Shown here piece by piece: positions 24,236-33,679 of a DNA stretch of 64,000 bases. Made by a program: the position numbers and the translations under genes. The notes below the pieces were generated by a model. It worked only from the letters and a program-made list of their open reading frames with translations, did not search any database and was not told the origin of the DNA. This DNA is from JAWRCU01 sp033542235 (GTDB lineage Bacteria > Pseudomonadota > Alphaproteobacteria > Rhizobiales > Rhizobiaceae), in assembly GCF_033542235.1 (NCBI RefSeq), contig NZ_JAWRCU010000001.1, positions 248,001 through 312,000 on the forward strand, in the 5' to 3' direction. Every line of letters begins with the position of its first letter. Within the stretch, counting starts at the first letter, position 1.

Positions 24236-25884
24236 TCACGCATCGAGCCAAACCTCCGAGAAATCCATTTCATAGGTTGGATGAGCGAACCTGTTCCTCA
24301 CCTGCGGGGCCGAGTGGCAGAAGAGCTTCATCCAGTATGGCTGGACGATCACGCCGGAGTCCTGCAGGATTTCTTCGATATCCTTCATGACAGCCTTGCG
24401 CTTTTCGATATCGGCAAGGGTCATCGCCTCCGCCAGCTTCTCGTCGAACTCCTTGGAGGCGAAGCCTGATTCATTCCATGCCTGGCCCGAACGATAGGCA
24501 AGCGCCAGCACCTGTACCCCGAGTGGTCGCATCGCCCAATTGGTCGTCGAATACGGGAATTTGGCCCATTCGCTCCAATAGGAGGAGGCCGGCAGCACCG
24601 TGCGCTTGACCTTGAATCCGGCTTCGCGCAGCTGCGAGGCGATCACATCGGCGGTGTTCTTCCGATAGTCGTCGTCTATCGAGATCAGCTCGTGCTCGTG
24701 GTCCATCTGACCGGCCTCGCCCATGAGCGACCTGGCTTTGTCGATATTGCGCCCGACTTTGGGAAGCGCGGCATATTCGGGATGGATGCGGCAGACATGG
24801 TGGTTTTCGGCCACCTCGCCCGCCCCGGCAATGCCGAGCTTCAGCACGACCTCATTGTCGACGGCAAGCTGCAGCGCCTTGCGGACCCTTTGGTCGTCGT
24901 AAGGCGCGACTGTGGCGTTCACGCGCGCGACAACGGTCGAGGCGGACAGAACCTCGCTCTTCGCAAGGCCCATCCTGTCGAAGATTCCGATATACTCGCC
25001 GTTGGTATCGAGATTGGTGTGAACCTCCCCGGCCTCGAAGGCGCTGACGAGTGCGTTGGGGTCGGCCCCGTAATCGATCAGTTCGATGCCGTCGAGGTAG
25101 ACCTCGCCACCCCACCACTTGCCGTTCTCGCGCCGCTTGAAGACCGCCCTGTTGCCCGCATCGAGCGAGACGAGCTCGAACGCGCCGGTGCCGACCGGAT
25201 GCGCCGCCAGATCGGCCCCCTCCTTCTCGAAGTCGCGATGAACGAGAAGCGCAGGATAATCCGCGAGGTTCGGGATGACCGTTATGTCCGGTTCGGAGAG
25301 CTTCAAGACGACGGTGGCGTCGTCGACTTTCACGACCGCGCCGTCGCGCAGCTTGCCGGTGGCAGGATCGATCAGACCCGGGAAGCGGCTCGCCATGGAG
25401 TTGCCTGCCATGGTCGTGTCGCACCATCGCGCGATGTTGAACACGACGTCGTCGGCGGTGAAGGGATCGCCATTGTTCCAGGTCGCGCCGCGCCGCAGAT
25501 GCAGCGTGTATTCGGTCGCGTCGTCGTTGACGTCCCAACTCTGCGCGAGCATCGGCTTGAAGGTGAAGTCCTTGGTATAGGCGACCAGCGTCTCCAGGAA
25601 CTGCCGCGCCATATTCCTAGGTCGGCGGAATCGAAGGTTCGCGGGTCCTTGAAGGCCGGCACGAGCATCGCGACTTTGAGCACGCCGCCTCTCTTCGGCT
25701 CCTGCGCCCTCGCCTGGTCAGGTGCGGCGAGCCCGAGCATGCCATAGGCAGCGGCCGTCGTCGCACCGAAGGCGCTCGCGACGGCGAGGAATTCTCGCCG
25801 GTCCATACGCCCCAGCTTTGCCGCCTCGGCCCACTCCTCTAGAATTCTGGGAAATCCCCTCTTGTCGTTTTGACCGCTCGTCAT
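24236..25884 (-). pseudogene. Peptide/nickel ABC transporter substrate-binding protein, frameshifted
   Basis: Solute-binding protein family 5 (DppA-like), normally about 540 residues. The first 95 or so codons (start 25884) carry a Tat-type signal (MDRREFLAVASAFGATTAAA, then AQA) and reach FDSADLG. The remaining 458 codons (start of the open frame 25612, MARQFLETLVAYTKDF...) continue in another frame. The junction near 25613-25620 lacks one base: restoring it reads ...DSADLGNMARQFLET.... This is either a recent inactivating deletion or a sequencing error at the CCTAGG. Two oxidase genes precede it on the same strand; permease and ATPase genes are absent. Confidence 0.85.
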
Positions 25885-25935
25885 GTTCGGCTCCCCTCTT
25901 TTTCGTCCGTTGGGCTCGCTTCCGTCTTCGGCGCC

Positions 25936-26973
25936 TCAGGACGCCTTCGCCTGCCGCGGCGTCCTGAGATGCTTGACGCCAGCCATCTCGACAAAGTTTG
26001 TCGCGGATTCCCAGAGATAGTCGCCGTATAGGAACGGCGCGAAACCGCCCCCTCCTTTGATCGGCAGCGGGGCGATCTGCGCGTCAACACGCGGCTCATA
26101 GAAAAACGGGATCGAGAAGCGCGCCCGTTTAGGCGCAATGACGCGATGGCGGGTTGCCTGCACGACGCCCCCGGTCCAGCGTTCCAGGAGCTGGCCGAAA
26201 TTGATGGCAAGCGTACCATCGGCAGGGGGAACATCGATCCACTCGCCATCGTGGTTCTTGGCTTGCAGCCCCTCGACGCCGTCCTGCGCAAGCAGCGTGA
26301 CGAAGCCCGAGTCCGCGTGCTCCCGGCCGATGATCAGCCGCTTCTCGCCCTGGTGCATGACCGAATACTCGGGTCCGGAAAGGTCGACGCCGGCGTTCTC
26401 TTCACGCAGCGGATAGCGGATCAGCCGCAACGTCGAGATTCCACCCCGAAAATACTCGTCGAAGGTCGTCTCCTTGAGACCCAGACTGCGAGCGATCGAG
26501 GCCATCAGCGCAGCGCCGACCTTTTCCATCGCCTTATAATAATTCGCCGCGGCAGACCGCCATCCGGGCAGGTCGGATTCCGCCGGATATGGCGTGCGCT
26601 CGAGCAGCGGATCGTCCGGATCATGGGCGGCATCGGCGTATGCGACATCCGGCCCCATGTCGATGCCTTCCTTATAAGAGACTGCCGCAGGCTGAAGCGG
26701 AAACCAGCCTCGGTAGTAGTTCGACTTGGAGGAATCGAAGTTCCAGCGCAGCATCTTCGCCTTCTCGGCATCTGGAAGGCTGAAGATTTGCAGGAGGTCT
26801 GGACGCTTCTCGCTCGTCAGCAGCTCGGCTCCGGGAAATCCGCGCACCGTCATGAAGCCAATGCCGCAAGCAGCATTGAAAATCTGCCGATCGATCTCCT
26901 CGCGTGCCGGCGCCAGCGGGCCAAACAGCGCTGAAATATCGATCGCTGGAATCTGGTCCGTCGTCGCGTGCAT
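25936..26973 (-). CDS. 2-oxoglutarate/Fe(II)-dependent dioxygenase, isopenicillin N synthase family
   Basis: A 345-residue non-haem iron oxygenase with an N-terminal DIOX_N region (PAIDISALFGPLAP; GIGFMTVRGFPG) and a double-stranded beta-helix core. The iron facial triad is visible as HADSGF (His near 219, Asp near 221) and ATRHRV (His near 276), with the 2OG-binding RxS in RARFSIPFF. The ATG at 26973 follows TGAGGAGGA. The stop of the FAD oxidoreductase gene lies in its leader, so these are cotranscribed with the peptide-binding-protein pseudogene. The substrate is unknown. Confidence 0.88.
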   Translation of the reverse strand: MHATTDQIPAIDISALFGPLAPAREEIDRQIFNAACGIGFMTVRGFPGAELLTSEKRPDLLQIFSLPDAEKAKMLRWNFDSSKSNYYRGWFPLQPAAVSYKEGIDMGPDVAYADAAHDPDDPLLERTPYPAESDLPGWRSAAANYYKAMEKVGAALMASIARSLGLKETTFDEYFRGGISTLRLIRYPLREENAGVDLSGPEYSVMHQGEKRLIIGREHADSGFVTLLAQDGVEGLQAKNHDGEWIDVPPADGTLAINFGQLLERWTGGVVQATRHRVIAPKRARFSIPFFYEPRVDAQIAPLPIKGGGGFAPFLYGDYLWESATNFVEMAGVKHLRTPRQAKAS

Positions 26974-26984
26974 CCCTGTCCTCC

Positions 26985-28511
26985 TCACAGTTGCCCGATG
27001 TCTTCGGGCGAAAGATGTTTGACCTCCTGCCAGCTCCGGGATTTCGCTGAATTCAGGAGGTCGTGCGGGTCGAGTCGTTTTTTCCAGGCGAGATGCCGGT
27101 AATCCGGCTTGATGCCGCCGCTCTCGATCGTCCAGCGGTGCGGATCGGAGATGAGACAGCCATGGGCGCGATAGATGTCCATGATCTCATATAGCCGCGC
27201 CTCGGAGGTGAAGCGTACCACCGGCAGGTCGAAGGCGACGAGCCGCCCTTCGAGCAGCGCGAACTCGTGGTGCATGAGCACCTCGTCACCGAAGGTAACC
27301 CGCAAGTCTGCGATAAGGGCAGCCGACTCCAGATCGGATAGCGTGATCTGCAGATAGGTGACGGAGCGATCGGCCTTCAGGACCTGCAATGTCGTGTGGT
27401 TGAAGGAGAATTCGCTGACCGGCGGCAGTGAGCCGTCCGTTCGCCCGTCGCGGGCGGAGTTCAGCTTGCCGCCCCGAGCCATGATGAAGACTTCGAAATC
27501 GGCCAGCTGCTCGCGGGCGACCATCGCCGACAGAAGATCCCGCCCGGCCGGCACATGCCCTTCGAGATGGCGGATCATTGCCACGATACGACTATCGATG
27601 GTGGTCAGGAGCTTGAGGTCGAACCGCGGCAGGGCGCCAAGCGCTGCGGCCGTGAAGAAAGCCTGCGGATAATCGGGAAAATTGGCCAGGACATCAACCC
27701 AATCACGCTTTGGCACGGTGCGCAGCGTGAGATCGGCGATGACGCCATTGATGCCCCAGGCGTGATGGATCGCATTCGCCTCCTCGCCTACGAAGATCAG
27801 GCGCCGCGGCGCCTTCTCGACCGAGTAGACCGAGAGGGCGAGGATGTTGCCCTGATCGCGCAGCATGCCCTCCCGGATCGAGCCGATGCCGCCTGACCCG
27901 CCGGCGATGAAGCCGCCTATCGTGGCAATCTCTTCGGTGGATGGATAGATGGGCAGCTCGCGGCCGTGCTCCGACAGGACCCTATTGACTGTGGCGATGC
28001 GCGCACCCGCCTGAACTCGAATGAAATCGGGCCCGACCTCCAGAATTGCATTCATTCGCGTCATGTCGACGATCAGGCCGCCATCGACCGGCACGGCCTG
28101 ACCGTAATTGCCGGTGCCGCCGCCGCGGATCGTCACAGGCACCCGCCAATCCGCCGCGAGCGCCAGGCATCGGGCGAGTTCGTCTTCAGACTTCGGCAGA
28201 ACGACGAGATCGCCGAAGCAGCCGGCGAGCTCGCGGTTCAGAATTGGACTGTACCAGAAGAAGTCGCGCGACCGCTTCTTCACCCGCGAGGGATCAGTGA
28301 GCGTCTCGACGCCGCCCAGCGCTTCGCGGAAGCCAGTCCAGTCGACCGTGCTTTTGCCTGAAATGGATGCCGGGCGCGGAGACCCGGCAAAAAGCGGCTC
28401 ACCCGCTTCTAGTTTCCTGGAGGCTTTCGGCACCGTCGAGCTCCGTCTGGTATTTCGACCAATCGGTGGTCGAGATAAGGCGGCTCGAACCCGGTGCCAT
28501 GGTATGCGCAT
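26985..28511 (-). CDS. FAD-binding oxidoreductase (GlcD/VAO type), uncertain 5' end
   Basis: A flavoprotein of the vanillyl-alcohol-oxidase superfamily. The FAD-binding loop VTIRGGGTGNYGQAVPVDGG, ATIGGFIAGGSGGIGSIREG and C-terminal KKRLDPHDLLNSAKS are standard. The frame is open from ATG 28511 (508 codons), but the first 50 residues are Arg/Ser-rich and not family-like; homologous sequence seems to begin near STVDWTGFREALGG. No ATG, GTG or TTG stands at that point, and another frame upstream encodes a similar segment, so the 5' end may be rearranged. The downstream 2OG oxygenase gene is coupled to it. Substrate unknown. Confidence 0.8.
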   Translation of the reverse strand: MRIPWHRVRAALSRPPIGRNTRRSSTVPKASRKLEAGEPLFAGSPRPASISGKSTVDWTGFREALGGVETLTDPSRVKKRSRDFFWYSPILNRELAGCFGDLVVLPKSEDELARCLALAADWRVPVTIRGGGTGNYGQAVPVDGGLIVDMTRMNAILEVGPDFIRVQAGARIATVNRVLSEHGRELPIYPSTEEIATIGGFIAGGSGGIGSIREGMLRDQGNILALSVYSVEKAPRRLIFVGEEANAIHHAWGINGVIADLTLRTVPKRDWVDVLANFPDYPQAFFTAAALGALPRFDLKLLTTIDSRIVAMIRHLEGHVPAGRDLLSAMVAREQLADFEVFIMARGGKLNSARDGRTDGSLPPVSEFSFNHTTLQVLKADRSVTYLQITLSDLESAALIADLRVTFGDEVLMHHEFALLEGRLVAFDLPVVRFTSEARLYEIMDIYRAHGCLISDPHRWTIESGGIKPDYRHLAWKKRLDPHDLLNSAKSRSWQEVKHLSPEDIGQL

Positions 28512-28664
28512 AAAACCTTGGCCAGACGATCGCGCTTGTCAAGCGCGATTTGCCGTCGCCTGACGAGGGCGGCCCTTACCTGGTTGCGCCGGGGGAGTCC
28601 GGAAGCCGTGGAAGCTTGCCGCTCGCGACCTCAAAGGAAACCTTCCACATGCGCCGTCTCGGTT

Positions 28665-31600
28665 TCAGAACTTCACATTGAGGTTTGCATTGACCGACTG
28701 GTCCACCGCTCCCGAGGAAAACTGACCGCCATATGCGATGCCGAGAACGGCGGCCGGCGACAGGTTGAAGTCGAAGCCGGCCTCGACGACGGCTGCGTCG
28801 CGGGCGACCCGCACGCCGGCGACGGTGAAGGGATCGCCGCCGATGAAGGCCAGGGTGGCAGAGGGAGTCACATCCCCGAAGGCGTGACGCCAGCCGACCG
28901 TGCCCCGCGCCACGGCCGCGACCTCGCCGAGCGTGAAGGCGCTCGATGCCCTGAGGCCCAGCGTTGTGAAGGTGGTCTGGGTGGTCTCCTCGCGCCCCGC
29001 GAGCGCCGCCGCCCCCCCGGTCTCGGTGAAGCCGTCGGTCGCGACGTTCACGTAAGCGAGATTGGCGAACGGCTCGAAGGCCAGCACGCCGATCGGCGAT
29101 TGCCCGGCCTCGAAGCGATAGCCGGTCTCGCCGAAGACCTGTGCGGTGCGGGCGCTGTAGTCGGCGCTGAGCGTGTCGGCAAAGCCGGGGAAGGCGATGC
29201 TGCGGCCGGTCGACAGGTCGTGCCACGTGTAGGCCGCGCCGGTGCGCAACGCGAGGCCGCCCCATTCCATGCCGCCATAAATGCCGAGGTGGTAGTTGTC
29301 GCTGGTGCCCGACGATCGGCGATCGTCGATATCGAAGCTCGACCGGCTGTAACCGCCGAGAATGCCGAGCCGGAACGCATCGGCAATCAGGGCATCGCCG
29401 CCGACAAAGAACCCGCCGAGGTCGCGATCGAGGTCGGCCGCGTTGCCGTCGCCGTCGAACGAGCCCCATGAGCCGAAGGCGCGGCCCCAGACGGCGAACC
29501 GATCGGTATCGGCCGGCGCCGCCTCCGGGCCGCCATCGCCATAGGCCATGACCGGCCCCGGGGCCGCGCCGACCCCGTCGAAGGCGGCGCGCAGCCGCTC
29601 CATGGCGGCGTCGCGCACGAAGCGGCTATCCTCGATCAACACGGTCTGCGCCGACGCGTGGATCTCGCCCGACAGCTGGTCGAAGGCGGCGCGCGCCTGG
29701 TCCTCGGAGAGGCCGAGCACGGCATCGTAGACGGCATTGCCCGAGCCAAGGCTCTCGACGCCGCCGGCCGCCGCGATCTGGTTGGGAGTGATGCCGACCT
29801 GGCCGAAGCCGGTCGCGTTGCGGGTCAGCGTCAGGTAGACGCTGGTAGGGTCGTAGGAAAGCGTCGGATCGAGGAAGGCGAGGTTCGAGGTGACGCCGCC
29901 GGTGAAGCTGCCGGTCACGCCGCCGCCGGCGGTCAGGATCGTGTAGGTCGTGGCCGCCGCATAGTCGCCGGTGTTCGCCAGCACCTTGACCGTGCCGCCC
30001 TTGAGGGCTGCGGTTCCGGTGGCGACGATCCTGTCGGCCTTGCCCGACGCGTCGGCCTCGACCTCATAGATGGAGTTCGGGCTGAACAGGATGTTGCCGG
30101 CGACATTGAGCGTGCCGATCGAGTTGCCCGGCGCGACGGTGCCGGCGGCGGTCAGGTCGCCGACCGTGCCCGAGCCCTGCAGGCGCCCAGCGCCGAGCAC
30201 GGCGAGCGGGCCGCCGAGCGTGCCGTTGGCCACCAGCGTGCCGCCGGTGACGGTGGTGCCGCCGCTGTAGCTGTTCTTACCGGTCAGCACCAGCGTGCCG
30301 AGATCGGTCTTGTCGAGCGAACCGGCACCGATCAGGTTCGCGGCGATGGTGGCGGTGTAGCCCGCCCCCGCGCCGGTGCCGTCGCCGACGCGGACCGTCG
30401 CGGCGCCGTCGAGCGTCAGATCCTCGCCGTCGATGACATAGCCGTCGACGGCGAATTGCATGCTGCTGGTCGAGGGCCCCTTGTCGACCGTCACCGTGCC
30501 GGGCGCGCCCGCGAAGATCAGCAGCGCGGTGGGGTCGTAAGCGCCGCTGACGGTTCCTGTCGCATCCGTCCAGTTGGTGTTGTTCGGCGTCCAGTCGCCG
30601 GAGCCGCCATTGACCTTACCGTTCGGCGTCAGGTGGGAACCGTTCCAGAAGGACAAGGCGGTCGGCGCGCTGACGAGCAGGTTCACCTGTCCCGCCATCG
30701 CGGTCTGCACGGTCAGATCGATCGCCGAATATCCGGCGGGCTTGGCGCCGACCAGAAGCCCGTTGTCGGTCAGCGAACCGCCATAGTTGACGAGGCGATA
30801 GAGGCCGGGCCCGAAGCCGCCGGCATCCGCCACGTTCAGCGTACCGTCGAGGGTCAGGTTGCCGGCCACATTGATCAGGTCACTGTCCACGCCGGCCGTG
30901 CCGGAGGGGTCGCCGAGCTGGAAATCGAGAATGGCGTTGCTGCCCAATGTCAGATTGCCGCCAATCGTCAGCGTGCCGGGCGAGTTGCCCGGTGCGATCG
31001 TACCAATCCCCGTATTGCCGGCGAGAACGTTGCCGGTGAGCGTGCCTGAGCCGCCCAGCCTGCCGCCGCTCAGCACTTCGACCGCGCCACCCAGCGCGCC
31101 GTTGACGATGAGCGTGCCGCCCGAGACGGAAGTCGTTCCGGCGAAGCCGCTTGAATCGGCGGTGAGGATTGTAGTGCCCGCATCGTTTTCAACGATACCG
31201 GAGCCGGAGATCTTGGGCGCGAAGGTGTAGCTGTTGCTGGTATGATTGAAGACGAGCCCACCCGGCCTGGGCCCGAGATAGACTTCATCCGTATTCAGGG
31301 TGCCGGGCGCGACGGCCGCCGTGCCGGCATATCCGCCGATGTGCAATCGGCTGAGCGGACCACCGACGCCTGCTATCCCGATATTGACGCGGCCCTTGTC
31401 CACGGTCACCACGCCGCCATCAGCGATGACGAGATCGCCTTGTCCGAATTCTACGCTGTCGCCGCCAATGTACAGCGATTGTGCGATGTCCAGCGTCGAG
31501 TCGGCCCCGGTCACGCTGACAAAGCCGGTTTTGCTGGTGAGATAGCCGATGACGGCATTGTTGCTCACCGTCACCGTGCCACCATTGCTGACGGCAAGCG

Positions 31601-33056
31601 TGCCATCGTTCTGATAGCCGACGACAAATTCGCCGCCGATATCTGTAATGTCCCAGGTGGATCCCGCGCCGTCGACGCTCACGCTGTTGCCGACGGTGGT
31701 GGCCATGCCGAGATGACCGCTGGCGCTGGTGACCTTGCCGCCGCTCTGGATGAGCAGGTCGCCTTTGGACACGGTCAGATCTGACGTAGCGGCAAGCTGA
31801 CCGCCGTTCTTCACGGTGACCGTCGGCAGGCTATCTGCCTGATTGCCGATAATTATGTAGCTTGAGGAATTGACCCGGCCATTGTCGTCGATGGTCAACA
31901 CGGCCCGTCCACTGTCGCCGACGATAAGCAACCCATTGTTCCAGGTTGAGTTCGCGCCGGTTACCGTCACGGTGCCGCTGCCGCTCACCGCGCTGCCGAT
32001 GATGCCGGCACCATTATTGGTGACAGTCCCGCCGTCGGAGACTATCAGCGTGCCGGTGCCGGAAACGCCAATTTTGAGACCGTTGCCTACCTGCAGCGTG
32101 GCAGGGTTGCTGCTCGCGTCGATGCCCGAGACGGTGACGGTGCCGTCACCGCCGCCAAGCTGTCCGATCGAGAGGTTGCCGCTCACCAGCACGCCGCCGC
32201 CGTCGCTGACGCCGATCGTTCCAGTTCCCTGGACGCCGACACTGAGGTCACTATCGACCAGAAACAGCGAGTTCGTCTGCGTCACGTCGACCGTGCCGCT
32301 CGAGCCTGAATCTTTGCCAAGGGTGGCTGCAGAGCTACTGGTCACCTTGCCGCCAGCGTCGATGGAGAGCACGCCCTGACCGGAATCGCCAACAATGAAA
32401 ACGCTGTTGTTGGTCCAGGTCGAGCCGGTGCCGACGACCGTGACGACGCCGTGGCCAGCTGCAAAGCTGCCGATGCGGGCGGCGGTGCTCGTGACGTCGG
32501 CGCCGCCCGACACCGTCAGCGTGCCCGCACCGACGGTGCCGACGATGAGGAAGCCCTGTGCCTTCAGAGTTGAATCCGTACCGTCGACCGTCACTGTGCC
32601 GTTGGAGAGAGTGCTATTGTCGCCAAGCCTGATGTCCGAGCCTGCGGTCACGTCACCGCCGTTCCGGATGACCAGCGTGCCGTGGCCAGCATTGCCAACC
32701 GTGACGAACTGCACCGCGTCCAGCCAGCCTGCGTCGATAGTGAGCGTCGCGGAACTGCCTGAAGAGGCGCCGATCGTGACGCTGTTGACCTGATTGACCG
32801 GCGCGGTGACCAACGGCATGTTGCCGGGACTGGGATTGATCGCAGTGCCGATCTGAACGTCCGTGACGATGGTCGGGACGCCGTTGGTGTCCCAGTTGCT
32901 CGCCGTTCCCCAATCCGTGCCGGTCGCGCCAGTCCACTCGTCCGCTAATGCCTGCGGCACAACCAGCATGGTGCTGGCGAGCAACAGCCCTACGCGCCGC
33001 CTGGGGGAGGACCGCCTCGAAAACAATTGAAAATCATGCTGTTCGGTAAAAGTCAT
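28665..33056 (-). CDS. Autotransporter with beta-helix passenger and outer-membrane barrel
   Basis: A 1463-residue type Va autotransporter. The N-terminus has an extended signal peptide (RRRVGLLLASTMLVVPQALA). The passenger (about 45-1150) is built of Gly/Thr/Val-rich repeats of the form GxGTVTVTGANSTW...LLIVGDSG...LTIDDNG, typical of a right-handed beta-helix, and includes two passenger-associated repeats (TSVSGGTLIVNGALGG and TTVTGGTLVANGTLGG). The last 280 or so residues form the autotransporter barrel (RFAVWGRAFGSWG... ending VNANLNVKF with terminal Phe). ATG 33056 is chosen; a TTG at 33086 is possible. Probably a surface adhesin. No dedicated regulator adjoins it. Confidence 0.93.
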   Translation of the reverse strand: MTFTEQHDFQLFSRRSSPRRRVGLLLASTMLVVPQALADEWTGATGTDWGTASNWDTNGVPTIVTDVQIGTAINPSPGNMPLVTAPVNQVNSVTIGASSGSSATLTIDAGWLDAVQFVTVGNAGHGTLVIRNGGDVTAGSDIRLGDNSTLSNGTVTVDGTDSTLKAQGFLIVGTVGAGTLTVSGGADVTSTAARIGSFAAGHGVVTVVGTGSTWTNNSVFIVGDSGQGVLSIDAGGKVTSSSAATLGKDSGSSGTVDVTQTNSLFLVDSDLSVGVQGTGTIGVSDGGGVLVSGNLSIGQLGGGDGTVTVSGIDASSNPATLQVGNGLKIGVSGTGTLIVSDGGTVTNNGAGIIGSAVSGSGTVTVTGANSTWNNGLLIVGDSGRAVLTIDDNGRVNSSSYIIIGNQADSLPTVTVKNGGQLAATSDLTVSKGDLLIQSGGKVTSASGHLGMATTVGNSVSVDGAGSTWDITDIGGEFVVGYQNDGTLAVSNGGTVTVSNNAVIGYLTSKTGFVSVTGADSTLDIAQSLYIGGDSVEFGQGDLVIADGGVVTVDKGRVNIGIAGVGGPLSRLHIGGYAGTAAVAPGTLNTDEVYLGPRPGGLVFNHTSNSYTFAPKISGSGIVENDAGTTILTADSSGFAGTTSVSGGTLIVNGALGGAVEVLSGGRLGGSGTLTGNVLAGNTGIGTIAPGNSPGTLTIGGNLTLGSNAILDFQLGDPSGTAGVDSDLINVAGNLTLDGTLNVADAGGFGPGLYRLVNYGGSLTDNGLLVGAKPAGYSAIDLTVQTAMAGQVNLLVSAPTALSFWNGSHLTPNGKVNGGSGDWTPNNTNWTDATGTVSGAYDPTALLIFAGAPGTVTVDKGPSTSSMQFAVDGYVIDGEDLTLDGAATVRVGDGTGAGAGYTATIAANLIGAGSLDKTDLGTLVLTGKNSYSGGTTVTGGTLVANGTLGGPLAVLGAGRLQGSGTVGDLTAAGTVAPGNSIGTLNVAGNILFSPNSIYEVEADASGKADRIVATGTAALKGGTVKVLANTGDYAAATTYTILTAGGGVTGSFTGGVTSNLAFLDPTLSYDPTSVYLTLTRNATGFGQVGITPNQIAAAGGVESLGSGNAVYDAVLGLSEDQARAAFDQLSGEIHASAQTVLIEDSRFVRDAAMERLRAAFDGVGAAPGPVMAYGDGGPEAAPADTDRFAVWGRAFGSWGSFDGDGNAADLDRDLGGFFVGGDALIADAFRLGILGGYSRSSFDIDDRRSSGTSDNYHLGIYGGMEWGGLALRTGAAYTWHDLSTGRSIAFPGFADTLSADYSARTAQVFGETGYRFEAGQSPIGVLAFEPFANLAYVNVATDGFTETGGAAALAGREETTQTTFTTLGLRASSAFTLGEVAAVARGTVGWRHAFGDVTPSATLAFIGGDPFTVAGVRVARDAAVVEAGFDFNLSPAAVLGIAYGGQFSSGAVDQSVNANLNVKF

Positions 33057-33679
33057 AGGTACCCCGGAAACGAATCTTGTGCGCAATGCACATTCGGAAT
33101 GACGATAGCGGGCGACCCCGGCCAGCCGCTTGGGCTGGGAGACAGCGCGACTTGGGGTCAGCGGCAGAAAAGGTGACTATCGGGAACAATCGTTGCGTTC
33201 CTGGAACGCCTGCCGTTGATGACGGCTTGGGCCTGTACCAGGCCGACCGACGCCGCCACAGCAAGCACGGCCACTGCCGCCACGAGCCCGGTAGATGCCG
33301 GCAGCTGGCATCGAAACACCGAACGGTTCCCCCAACGGCGGGTAACGAAACGACTTTGCATTCAACGTCCTCGTCAAGACTTTCCGAATGGCGAGGGTGC
33401 AGCCGTTCATTGCCTGGCGACGCGTAGAAGCGCTCCCCACGTCAACAGGAGGAGGGCCGCCCCCGAACCTTCAAATCGACCATTGGGTCGGGGTCAGTCC
33501 TGTCTCAAGGAAAATGGCTGCTGGGACGGTCGAAGTGGTAGCCAGCGCAAGAATATGTGGCGCTGATTGCAGACACTACGGCGGATCGAAAGGTGCAAAC
33601 TGGTTTTCGGAAGAATCCGCTTCTTCAAAGCCGGCATGAATCAATAAGTTGCCTGGGTCCCTTTGCTTTTGAAGTTCGC
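33057..33679. other. Long intergenic region upstream of the autotransporter
   Basis: About 620 bases between the autotransporter start and the stop of an AraC gene on the same strand. A possible small exported peptide is encoded at 33158-33361 on the minus strand (listed separately). No operator, hairpin or repeat stands out. Confidence 0.5.
33158..33361 (-). CDS. Possible small exported or membrane peptide
   Basis: An open frame of 67 codons whose middle reads like a signal peptide or membrane helix (STGLVAAVAVLAVAASVGLV followed by QAQA). It lies upstream of the autotransporter on the same strand. There is no strong ribosome binding site and no recognisable family, so it may be chance in GC-rich DNA. 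Confidence 0.25.
   Translation of the reverse strand: MQSRFVTRRWGNRSVFRCQLPASTGLVAAVAVLAVAASVGLVQAQAVINGRRSRNATIVPDSHLFCR

Noticed and set aside
29658..31049. A 463-codon open frame antisense to the autotransporter
   Set aside because: Its repetitive Arg/Gly/Ala composition is the complement of the autotransporter repeats, with no recognisable domain.
28665..33056. Repetitive DNA considered as a CRISPR array or tandem repeat
   Set aside because: The repeats are diverged, coding, in frame and of protein type (beta-helix units), with no constant direct repeat and spacer structure.
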